A DNA stretch of 5,649 bases from DAOTTW01 sp034437615 (GTDB lineage: Bacteria; Chloroflexota; Anaerolineae; Aggregatilineales; Phototrophicaceae): positions 1 to 5,649 of the forward strand of contig DAOTTW010000219.1 in the NCBI GenBank assembly GCA_034437615.1, in the 5' to 3' direction. Positions within the stretch are counted from its first letter, which is position 1. Every line of letters starts with the position of its first letter. The notes beneath the pieces were generated by a model. That model had not been told where the DNA came from. It saw nothing but the letters and a program-made list of their open reading frames with translations, and searched no databases. The translations under genes were made by a program, and so were the position numbers. This document shows, piece by piece, positions 1 through 5,579 of the stretch.

Positions 1-75
1 AGCGGAGTTGTCATGATGCTTTCTTTGGCAATTCACGAGTTTCAGTTCCCCGTAGGGATTGGGCAGTCTCACGAC
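1..75 (+). CRISPR. Probable end of a CRISPR array: one spacer plus terminal degenerate repeat
   Basis: A repeat-like unit spans about 39-75. It starts GTTTCAGTTCCCCGTAGGGA, which matches the general form of many type III-associated repeats (GTTTCA, then a short TCCC/GGGA inverted repeat around CGTA, here 47-50 and 55-58). Its end (GGGCAGTCTCACGAC) lacks the usual GAAAC, as is common for the last, degenerate repeat of an array. The 38 bases before it have normal spacer length. Only one copy is visible, so periodicity cannot be shown. The rest of the array would lie left of base 1. The Cas10-like gene at the other end of the window supports the reading. Alternatively it is a stray CRISPR-like palindrome. 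Confidence 0.5.
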
Positions 76-108
76 CCTTGTTTGACTCCACTTTTATATC
101 GTACCCGT

Positions 109-124
109 ATCGGGTCAAATACGC
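109..124 (+). repeat. Direct repeat copy 1 (ATCGGGTCAAATACGC)
   Basis: This 16-base sequence recurs at 254-269 with a single difference (A121 versus G266), 145 bases apart. Its left part also forms half of the ACCCG-TAT-CGGGT inverted repeat at 103-115. It could be a protein-binding site or decayed repeat material; the sequence alone does not decide. Confidence 0.55.
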
Positions 125-253
125 AACCCTGCGCATCGACTTAAAAATCTTCCGGGCATTACAAAAAAGAAACCAAAAACGGTGGTTTTCGGCCTGTGGC
201 GGCCGCGTTGAGGGGTGAAAAAAGCGGGGTGAAAGTCGCTGGCACGGTGCAAA

Positions 254-269
254 ATCGGGTCAAATGCGC
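254..269 (+). repeat. Direct repeat copy 2 (ATCGGGTCAAATGCGC)
   Basis: This is the second copy of the 16-base direct repeat (15 of 16 identical to 109-124). It ends about 56 bases upstream of the -10 box of gene 1, so a regulatory role is possible but unproven. Confidence 0.55.
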
Positions 270-325
270 TTTTTCCGGCCTCGTGTCACGTTTTGGGGTG
301 GGTCACCATGCCATGTCACAGGTTG

Positions 326-355
326 TATAATAGCGCAGCAAGCAACGGAAAGGGG
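326..355 (+). promoter_or_regulatory. -10 box and ribosome-binding site of the WYL-like gene
   Basis: A perfect TATAAT lies at 326-331, preceded by TTG. No good -35 hexamer stands 16-18 bases upstream (the sequence there is about TCACCA), so the promoter may need an activator or depend on its -10 region. Transcription would start near 338. A purine-rich Shine-Dalgarno, AAAGGGG, sits at 349-355, eight bases before the ATG at 364. The 5' leader would be only about 26 bases long. Confidence 0.6.
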
Positions 356-363
356 ATAATCGT

Positions 364-2478
364 ATGTTGGATTTGGTGCAGATGTTGGCAGGGCGCACGC
401 ATCGCGATCTGGAACTGATCGCCCGCGCTCACAAGCTGGATTTCACGCGGCGTAAGTCAAAGGCCAGCGGCTTAGCATCTCTGACACAAGCCTTGCTGCA
501 GGACGGGGCCTACCAACAGGCGCTCAAGCGCTTGACTCCAGGGCAGCTTGCGGCATTGCAGGCGCTCGACCTCGCCGGGGGCTGGTTGCCGCTGCCGTTA
601 TTCACGCATTATTTTGGCGAGATGCGCCCCTATAAACCCTGGCGACTCGGTTCCCCGCTCCATAATGATAATGGAGCGGGGCAGAGGGGTGAGGTGCGGC
701 ATCCCTGGCGCTACCCGGCCTCGGATGCGGAGCGGCTGTATCACCTGGGCTTTGTGTTCATCCGCGATGGTGAAATGGTCGGCCTGGTGGCAGAGGCACA
801 AGCCATACTGCCACCCCCGGACGCACCACAGGCAGAAGCCGCTACACAGGAGGCGTCAAGCGCTATTATCTTGCCAGTGGGTCGGGCGGCTCATGGGCGA
901 GATGGCCTGTTACGGGATGTGGCGGCCTTGCTGGGTGTGCTGTTGCGTGTGGATGCGGCGGCTGTACATGGTCGGTGGCTATCGCTGAGCGTGCTGTGTG
1001 AGGTCAACGCGGCGTTGCTGGTGCCGGATGACCTGAGTGCGGCGCGGTCGGAGTTGCAGACGGGACGTTTGCGCTGGTTGCATTATCTGGCGCAGGTATC
1101 CGGCTTGTTGAGCGTGCAGGGTGGCGTCTACAAGCCAACGGCTGCGGCGTGGCGCTGGCTGGCTGCGCCGCCGGATGTGCAGTGGTCGTGCCTGATGCAA
1201 GCCGTTGAGCGCGATTTAGAGCAAGTCCGCGCTCCGCGCCTGTGGGATACGTTTCGCTTGCCATCGGTACAGGCGCGCACCTGGTCTGTCGTGCGTCACA
1301 CGCTGGATAGCCTGGAGTCAAGCGCGGTCTACAAGGTAAAAGACGTGCTGGCAGCGCTTAAGCCGTATCTGCTGCCCGATACCCGCGCCAATATCGCCTA
1401 CCTATTGCGGGATGCCTTCGCGTGGTCGGGTGTGCTGTTGCTGTCGCGGGGCCGTGTATACGTGCATTGGCAGGTCAATGACGCTATCCCTCTCAATCCC
1501 CCGGCGTGCGATGTCTACGCGCACCTCCCAAAAGGTGAGGGCCAAGAAGCGGCAGATAGCGCTTTGCGTCTGGATTTGCCGCTCACGGCGTCGGCGGCGT
1601 TGGTCACGTTGCTCTCGTTTGCGACGGTGCAGGCCAATCAGGTGGTCATCAACGCTGAGGCGATGCGACAAGCGGTTAAGCAGGGTCTCAGCGATACGGA
1701 GGTCATCGCCACGCTAAATAGCCTACGCTCCGAACCGCTATCGGCTGCCGCACAACAGCAGATCAGCGCCTGGGTGCAAGCTGCGCAACGCCTGACGCTC
1801 AAGCCTGTGTTGGTGCTATCATCACCGGATGCCGAGACCATTGAACAGGTGCGCTCGGATTGGCGGCTGGCGGGTCACTTCGCAGAACGGTTATCAGCGC
1901 GGCATCTCGCCGTATACGCAGAAGACGCCGACAAGCTGCTAAGCCGCTTGCAACGCCGCGATATTGACGTTACATCATTCGTCGCCGCACAGCATCCGCG
2001 CCGCATCACCGACGAGATCAACAGCGACATGGCGGATTATCTGTTGCTGGCCGTGCGCGCCTATCAGAAGCTACATAGCCGCCTGAACGCCTCCGTGCGC
2101 ATCCCCAAAGCGCTAACGGCATGGCTGAGCGACCTTGCCAACGATCCAGCAGCGATGGAAGCCAGCGCAGATGAACTGGTCAGCGCGGTGCAGAAGCAGG
2201 TCGCGCCCATTGGCTACGACAGCGGCGTACAGGACGCAGCCAGCATCCGACGCTGGTTAACGCTGGCGTGGCGTCGCCAGCAGCCCGTCACCATCGACTA
2301 CTTCAGCCCGTATTATGACGGTCAGACCACGCGCACCATCCGCATACAGGAAATCGAGGACGATGGCGACGTGGTCTACATCTACGCGCATTGTGAAAGG
2401 GCAGGCCGTGACCTGACCTTTCGGCTGGATCGCGTCCAGCGCGTGCATGATCTGCTTGCGCCGGACGTGGCGGTTTAG
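364..2478 (+). CDS. Helicase-associated (XPB/Ssl2-like) and WYL-like domain protein, probable regulator
   Basis: 704 aa. The ATG at 364 follows a good Shine-Dalgarno. Residues about 1-145 form a helical N-terminal region with the motif RPYKPWR...PASDAERLYHLGF. Residues about 408-532 match the pattern of the XPB/Ssl2-type helicase-associated domain (LS..AMRQAVKQGLSDTEVIATLNSL, then LKPVLVLSSPDAETIEQV, then FAERLSARHLAVYAEDADKLLSRL). Residues about 626-695 resemble a WYL domain: a basic stretch RRWLTLAWRRQQPVTIDY, then VYIYAHCERAGRDLTFRLDRVQRV, with VYI in place of WYL but the FRLDR segment kept. No Walker A or helicase motifs are seen, so it is not itself a helicase. WYL domains often sense ligands or nucleic acid in regulators of CRISPR and other defence loci; a regulatory role here is inferred. 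Residues 95-116 come from a palindromic insertion. Its stop overlaps that of the convergent LuxR-type gene by 4 bp. Confidence 0.85.
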   Translation: MLDLVQMLAGRTHRDLELIARAHKLDFTRRKSKASGLASLTQALLQDGAYQQALKRLTPGQLAALQALDLAGGWLPLPLFTHYFGEMRPYKPWRLGSPLHNDNGAGQRGEVRHPWRYPASDAERLYHLGFVFIRDGEMVGLVAEAQAILPPPDAPQAEAATQEASSAIILPVGRAAHGRDGLLRDVAALLGVLLRVDAAAVHGRWLSLSVLCEVNAALLVPDDLSAARSELQTGRLRWLHYLAQVSGLLSVQGGVYKPTAAAWRWLAAPPDVQWSCLMQAVERDLEQVRAPRLWDTFRLPSVQARTWSVVRHTLDSLESSAVYKVKDVLAALKPYLLPDTRANIAYLLRDAFAWSGVLLLSRGRVYVHWQVNDAIPLNPPACDVYAHLPKGEGQEAADSALRLDLPLTASAALVTLLSFATVQANQVVINAEAMRQAVKQGLSDTEVIATLNSLRSEPLSAAAQQQISAWVQAAQRLTLKPVLVLSSPDAETIEQVRSDWRLAGHFAERLSARHLAVYAEDADKLLSRLQRRDIDVTSFVAAQHPRRITDEINSDMADYLLLAVRAYQKLHSRLNASVRIPKALTAWLSDLANDPAAMEASADELVSAVQKQVAPIGYDSGVQDAASIRRWLTLAWRRQQPVTIDYFSPYYDGQTTRTIRIQEIEDDGDVVYIYAHCERAGRDLTFRLDRVQRVHDLLAPDVAV
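637..710 (+). mobile_element. Palindromic MITE/REP-like insertion with 8-bp target-site duplication, inside a coding frame
   Basis: An 8-bp direct repeat CCCTGGCG (637-644 and 703-710) bounds a 58-bp element (645-702). The element contains a perfect 11-bp inverted repeat: CCCCGCTCCAT at 653-663 and ATGGAGCGGGG at 671-681, with a 7-base loop. The right arm runs into CAGAGGGGTGAGG, a phrase typical of dispersed bacterial palindromic repeats. The two copies of the duplication are 66 bp apart, exactly 22 codons, so the frame is kept. The duplication encodes PWR twice (residues 92-94 and 114-116). Removing one copy plus the element gives a continuous RPYKPWRYPASDAERLYHLG. No transposase is encoded, so movement would need one in trans. 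Confidence 0.8.
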
Positions 2479-3212
2479 CGCTTGCGTTCGCTCAGCAGGT
2501 AGGGGTGTGCGCTGAACAGGCGCGTCAACCAGTGGATCAGACGATAGCGGTTGCCGTAGCGATCCGGCGTCAGATGCAGTGCCTGCGTGAACTTCGTGAA
2601 GATGTGCGACATATGCTCTGCGACGACAACGGGTTCGATGCTTAGCTCGGCGGCGATTTCCGGGTTGGTCAGGCCGTATGCCGCCAACAGTGCGACATCC
2701 TGCTGGCGCGGCGTCAGGTCTTTGTAGAATGCCAGCACAATTTGCAGTTGTTGTTCGGGTGTGTCAGCATTTTGCAGCAGATAACGCAGTAGCATCTCGG
2801 CCTGTACGCTGCTCTGTGCGTAATGCCGCAGGCAGGCCAGCAAAGCGAAGCGCTCCACATCTTCAGCCGCATTCAGCCAGCGCAGCATCTGCGCCAAAGC
2901 CTGCTCGATGTGCGTATTCAGCAACAGATGCACATCATGCAGATAATCGCGCAACAATTGAGCAACCAGCAGCCAGTAATCAACGTGTTCGTGTCCGCTG
3001 TGTTCGTGCAGCATGGCGCGTAACCGCTGCCATTCATCGTGGGCAAAACGCGGCACACTGGTTACAATCACCTGCAAACCCTGCACAAACGATAGCTTCA
3101 GTAGCGCATCACAGTCTTTTGGTTGCGCTGCATCGAGTACGAAGGGCGGTTGTGCGTCCTGCGTGAAAAAGTCCGTCCAGTTCCAGTGGTGCTGTAACAG
3201 GTTGTATCTCAT
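2475..3212 (-). CDS. LuxR-type HTH transcriptional regulator
   Basis: 245 aa, read from the ATG at 3212-3210, with a strong Shine-Dalgarno (AGAGGAG at 3219-3225 on the minus strand) six bases upstream. Residues about 165-228 form a GerE/LuxR-type DNA-binding domain: DLTPRQQDVALLAAYGLTNP, then EIAAELSIEPVVVAEHMSHI, then FTKF, matching the LTPRE..VL.L.A.G.SN.EIA..L.IS..TV..H...IF.K pattern. The N-terminal 160 residues are helical and rich in Leu, His and Gln. They match no receiver or autoinducer-binding domain that I recognise, so the signal is unknown. It is divergent from the NB-ARC gene and separated by 118 bp holding two palindromes, so control of that gene and of itself is plausible. Its TAA overlaps the TAG of the WYL-like gene (2475-2478). 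Confidence 0.85.
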   Translation of the reverse strand: MRYNLLQHHWNWTDFFTQDAQPPFVLDAAQPKDCDALLKLSFVQGLQVIVTSVPRFAHDEWQRLRAMLHEHSGHEHVDYWLLVAQLLRDYLHDVHLLLNTHIEQALAQMLRWLNAAEDVERFALLACLRHYAQSSVQAEMLLRYLLQNADTPEQQLQIVLAFYKDLTPRQQDVALLAAYGLTNPEIAAELSIEPVVVAEHMSHIFTKFTQALHLTPDRYGNRYRLIHWLTRLFSAHPYLLSERKR

Positions 3213-3218
3213 GTGGTA

Positions 3219-3225
3219 CTCCTCT
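3219..3225 (-). promoter_or_regulatory. Ribosome-binding site of the LuxR-type gene
   Basis: AGAGGAG on the minus strand stands six bases before the ATG at 3212. It is the strongest Shine-Dalgarno in the window and fixes this start. Confidence 0.75.
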
Positions 3226-3245
3226 TTGGGTCAAGATCGGAGCAC

Positions 3246-3276
3246 CTGGCGCCAGATGCGACTGCGTGTCAGACAC
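3246..3276. promoter_or_regulatory. Two palindromes in a divergent promoter region, candidate operators
   Basis: CTGGCGCCAG (3246-3255) is a perfect 10-bp palindrome and GTGTCAGACAC (3266-3276) is a perfect 11-bp palindrome around a central A. Their centres are about 20.5 bp apart, close to two helical turns, so proteins bound at both would face the same side of the DNA. They lie between the divergent LuxR-type and NB-ARC genes, where an autoregulatory operator would be expected. The two sequences differ from each other, so they may serve different proteins. No clear -35/-10 pair was found for either gene. Confidence 0.4.
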
Positions 3277-3330
3277 CATTACAGTAGGGTGTGTGCAATC
3301 CACATAAAAGCACGTTCGCGATCCAGAAAA

Positions 3331-4161
3331 ATGGATTTGAAAGTCAATGAGATGGATTTAGCCAACAAACAAGTCACATTTCACAAGCCGACACAGATCA
3401 GCAACGGCCTAAATGAAGGCATTCGGGCACTGGCTGAGCGCTATAACGGCAACATTCAGGCCGCGACGGAGCATTGTCTTGAACGAGTCGCCAACCTGAC
3501 CGAAGCCCGCCTGACACGCAGTCGCGCTAAAAATCCGCCGCGTTCAACCCGCGATGGTGCGTCGCTCATGACGTTATTATGGGTGCTGCTGGTGGATGGC
3601 TTGCAACCACAGCGTCAACCGCAGGCCGTGCGTGAGTGGTTGCGCGAGATGTTCGACGCAACAGATTTGCTTGAGCAGCCCTTGAACGAGGACAATTTGC
3701 CGACACTGGTCACAACGTTTACGCAATCGCTGGCCTTCAACGATGCTTCAGATCAACCAACACCTGAGATAATCCACAACACGCTGATGCGAGTATGGTC
3801 AGCCACCACCGCAAGCGACCCGAATCCACGCATATTGCCGACCCTCAATCGTCTGTTTGTCGGTCGCGAGGCCGACACCACAGCCTTGCATGAACGGCTT
3901 GGCGTTATGGATAAGTCGCGGCGGCAAGCCCTGACTATCGTGCGGGGTTGGCCCGGTGTCGGCAAAACAGCCCTGATTAACAACATCGTCTACGATGAAG
4001 CGGTCAAAAGCGCCTTTACGCAGGGCGTGCTATGGGATAGCCTGGGCAAGAATGGCGATGTGCTGGCGACGCTACGCAGTTGGGCCAGGCAACTCGGTGC
4101 GTTGCATCTGTTACAGCTTCAATCGCTGCGCGATTTCAAGTGCTTGCTGTTGGTAAGCTAG
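3331..4161 (+). CDS. NB-ARC (STAND) ATPase, N-terminal fragment, truncated after Walker A
   Basis: 276 aa from the ATG at 3331; an in-frame ATG at 3352 is also possible, and neither has a strong Shine-Dalgarno. The open frame extends upstream to 3013 but would run antisense through the LuxR-type gene, so I reject the longer start. Residues 1-170 are a helical region I do not recognise, where STAND proteins carry an effector or adaptor. FVGRE (176-180) is the usual entry to an NB-ARC domain. GWPGVGKT (206-213) is Walker A. GVLWDSLGKN (232-241) and WARQLGA (251-257) follow as in NB-ARC proteins. About residue 259 the family resemblance ends, and the last 17 or so residues are antisense to the TPR gene. 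Walker B, the rest of the ATPase and the sensor are missing. It is probably a broken gene; it cannot hydrolyse ATP normally. Confidence 0.75.
   Translation: MDLKVNEMDLANKQVTFHKPTQISNGLNEGIRALAERYNGNIQAATEHCLERVANLTEARLTRSRAKNPPRSTRDGASLMTLLWVLLVDGLQPQRQPQAVREWLREMFDATDLLEQPLNEDNLPTLVTTFTQSLAFNDASDQPTPEIIHNTLMRVWSATTASDPNPRILPTLNRLFVGREADTTALHERLGVMDKSRRQALTIVRGWPGVGKTALINNIVYDEAVKSAFTQGVLWDSLGKNGDVLATLRSWARQLGALHLLQLQSLRDFKCLLLVS
4068..4077 (+). repeat. Inverted repeat, left copy (GACGCTACGC)
   Basis: This 10-bp sequence recurs in inverted orientation at 5374-5383. It encodes TLR (residues 247-249) in the NB-ARC fragment; the right copy encodes TLR (residues 2-4) in the TPR gene in the same codon phase. 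The copies lie near the two ends of the strand-switched segment. Confidence 0.6.
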
Positions 4162-5385
4162 CGCCTGCTCATATTGACGCGCATCGAATAGCACGAGGCC
4201 AATCAAACCACACTGTCGGCCCTCACCATGCGCATCCTCCAAGTCTCGTGCAATTTTCAGAGTGTGCAGATGGCAATTGTAAGCTGTTTGCAGGTCACCT
4301 AACATCCGCGAGACATAACCGAGGCCACCGTAGGCTTGTTGCTCGTAATCGCGATGACCGATGGCTTGACTCAGCCCAAGCATATTGCGATAGCAAACAA
4401 GGCTGTTTTTATAGTCACCGAGCACACCGAAAATTGTCGCCATGCGGCTGTATTCAAGGATTTGCTCCGGCATATTGCCTAATTTCTCGAATGTCTCCAA
4501 AGAGCGTTGGTGCAGCGCCAGTGCTTCATTGTAGCGCCCATGCAACTGCATCGTCGCGCCTTGATTACCACAGGCTTGCGCGATCATTTGCCAATCGCCC
4601 AAAGCCTCCGCGATTTCGAGGGCTTCCCTGTGGCACGCGAGCGCTTCGATAACACGTTCCAACTGACTGAGCACGTTACCCATATTGTCCAGCGTATGGG
4701 CCATCGAACGTTGATCGCCAACCTGCCGATGACACTGTAGCGCTTGCTCATACTTCTCATATGCCTTTTGGTTCTCGTCCTGTTGCGCATACAAAGTACC
4801 CAGATTACCCAACCACTGACCTGTACGCCGTATGTCGCGTAACTCGGTCGCGATCTTTAAAGCTTGTGCAAGTTGGTATGTTGCCGCATCGTACCGACTT
4901 GCAGCCAGATAAACGTTACCGAGGTTGCCGTGCCACAGACCCTGCAATTCCGTGTCATCCAGTTCGCCTGCCAATGTGAGCGCACGTTGTAAGCAGTCCT
5001 CTGAGCGTTCCAGCTCACCAAGTTTGCGCGCTACGATTCCGAGGTTGCCATAATGCACGCATTCTGCCCGGTGTAATTTCAACCTTTGTGCTGCTGATAG
5101 TGCATCCATTAGCCATTGCTGATAGCGCTGAGGTGGCAGACGTAGCAAAAACAAATCCGCACCCCAATCCGCGAAGTCTTCGACCAGTTGAGCCGCTTCA
5201 TCGTCATTTACCGCAGTCGATGTAGCCCAGGTATGTGCCTGTTCAATCTGTGGGAATTCCTCATCGAAGGCAGCTACCGCAGGACCAACCCGTTCACCGC
5301 CCAGGATATACTGGATGTTCATGTCGTTGAGCGATGCCAGATAGTGTCGGGCGTGCTTTTTGGCTAGTACCTCGCGTAGCGTCAT
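4111..5385 (-). CDS. TPR-repeat protein, likely detached C-terminal half of an NB-ARC-TPR protein
   Basis: 424 aa, read from the ATG at 5385-5383. An in-frame TGA lies just upstream (about 5394-5392) and no good Shine-Dalgarno precedes it. Residues 1-100 resemble the linker after the winged-helix part of AfsR/NB-ARC proteins (LAKKHARHYLA, then AAFDEEFPQIEQAHTWA). From about 104 to the end there are eight 40-residue TPRs in exact register: NLG/NMG/NQG-type centres at 114, 154, 194, 234, 274, 314, 354 and 394. These form a binding superhelix, as in STAND sensors. The protein begins in mid-linker, which suggests a 5' truncation. Its 3' end overlaps the convergent NB-ARC fragment by 51 bp. It could still act alone as a soluble TPR scaffold. 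TPR identity is near certain; its origin as half of the neighbour is inferred. Confidence 0.85.
   Translation of the reverse strand: MTLREVLAKKHARHYLASLNDMNIQYILGGERVGPAVAAFDEEFPQIEQAHTWATSTAVNDDEAAQLVEDFADWGADLFLLRLPPQRYQQWLMDALSAAQRLKLHRAECVHYGNLGIVARKLGELERSEDCLQRALTLAGELDDTELQGLWHGNLGNVYLAASRYDAATYQLAQALKIATELRDIRRTGQWLGNLGTLYAQQDENQKAYEKYEQALQCHRQVGDQRSMAHTLDNMGNVLSQLERVIEALACHREALEIAEALGDWQMIAQACGNQGATMQLHGRYNEALALHQRSLETFEKLGNMPEQILEYSRMATIFGVLGDYKNSLVCYRNMLGLSQAIGHRDYEQQAYGGLGYVSRMLGDLQTAYNCHLHTLKIARDLEDAHGEGRQCGLIGLVLFDARQYEQALAYQQQALEIAQRLKL
5374..5383 (-). repeat. Inverted repeat, right copy (GACGCTACGC on the minus strand)
   Basis: This is the partner of 4068-4077, reading GCGTAGCGTC on the plus strand. 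It covers codons 2-4 of the TPR gene plus the G of its ATG. An exchange between the two copies would join ...DVLATLR to EVLAKKHARHYLA in frame. Confidence 0.6.
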
Positions 5386-5501
5386 GTCATTTACTCATTA
5401 AGTTTCACAACTGTTTCTATGATAGCAGCAAAACGCCAAAATGTGTTTGAGCGACTTCTGGTGTGCTTTTGCAGCGTATTCGTGCGATTTAAGGGTCAGC
5501 A

Positions 5502-5533
5502 CCCAGGCGTAATTACACATCCTGGGCTATACT
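5502..5533 (+). promoter_or_regulatory. Nested palindrome abutting a -10-like box upstream of the Cas10-like gene
   Basis: CCCAGG (5502-5507) and CCTGGG (5521-5526) form a 6-bp inverted repeat around an inner palindrome GTAATTAC (5509-5516). One base later comes TATACT (5528-5533), a fair -10 box. The sequence 17 bases upstream of it is a poor -35. A dyad over the -35 region of a weak promoter is the usual place for a repressor or activator site. The regulator is unknown. Confidence 0.4.
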
Positions 5534-5566
5534 TAAATCAAACACGAGACTATCCATATAGCATTA

Positions 5567-5572
5567 CAGGAG
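5567..5572 (+). promoter_or_regulatory. Ribosome-binding site of the Cas10-like gene
   Basis: CAGGAG lies seven bases before the ATG at 5580, a good Shine-Dalgarno at normal spacing. It supports 5580 as a true gene start although the gene is cut by the window edge. Confidence 0.7.
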
Positions 5573-5579
5573 TAGCAGC

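Larger units (their letters stand above)
76..325. other. Non-coding region with small repeats, upstream of gene 1
   Basis: No convincing gene is seen here. It holds an imperfect 16-bp direct repeat, a 9-bp direct repeat GGGGTGAAA at 212-220 and 226-234, and short inverted repeats: ACCCG/CGGGT at 103-107 and 111-115 (3-base loop), AAAAC/GTTTT at 176-180 and 185-189, and CGGCC/GGCCG at 190-194 and 201-205. None is followed by a clear T-run, so I do not call a terminator. The region may be the trailer of the CRISPR array plus the regulatory region of gene 1. Confidence 0.5.
5386..5579. other. Divergent intergenic region between the TPR and Cas10-like genes
   Basis: 194 bp without a gene. The left part (5386-5470) has only a weak TATCAT on the minus strand (5424-5419) as a possible -10 box for the TPR gene. 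The right part carries a nested inverted repeat, a -10-like box and a Shine-Dalgarno for the Cas10-like gene. No terminator is recognisable. Confidence 0.6.

Noticed and set aside
190..205. CGGCC/GGCCG hairpin as a Rho-independent terminator of the CRISPR array
   Set aside because: No T-run follows it on the plus strand. The A-rich stretch to its left would give only a weak U-tract in the minus direction, and the stem is just 5 bp.
548..1717. Open frames on both strands inside the WYL-like gene (such as 548-988, 1004-1321 and 1412-1717)
   Set aside because: They have Arg/Cys/His-rich, low-complexity translations and no ribosome-binding sites. They are shadows of the 704-aa gene.
2678..3166. 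Plus-strand open frame antisense to the LuxR-type gene
   Set aside because: The translation is Ala/Arg/Pro-rich with no recognisable domain. The minus-strand protein has a clear HTH.
3013..3330. An upstream extension of the NB-ARC frame starting at 3013
   Set aside because: It would run antisense through the start of the LuxR-type gene and its strong ribosome-binding site, and the added peptide is Cys/Arg/Ser-rich and unlike a protein domain. The start at 3331 is preferred.
4080..4979. Plus-strand open frames antisense to the TPR gene (4080-4652, 4507-4740, 4761-4979)
   Set aside because: They have no domain signature, while the opposite strand shows eight TPRs in register.
4068..5400. Long terminal inverted repeats or a transposon carrying the TPR gene
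   Set aside because: Comparing the two junctions shows only the 10-bp match. There is no transposase, no target duplication and no longer inverted repeat.
5427..5472. GCAAAA ... TTTTGC inverted repeat in the TPR/Cas10-like spacer
   Set aside because: Only 6 bp with a 34-base loop; expected by chance in AT-rich intergenic DNA.
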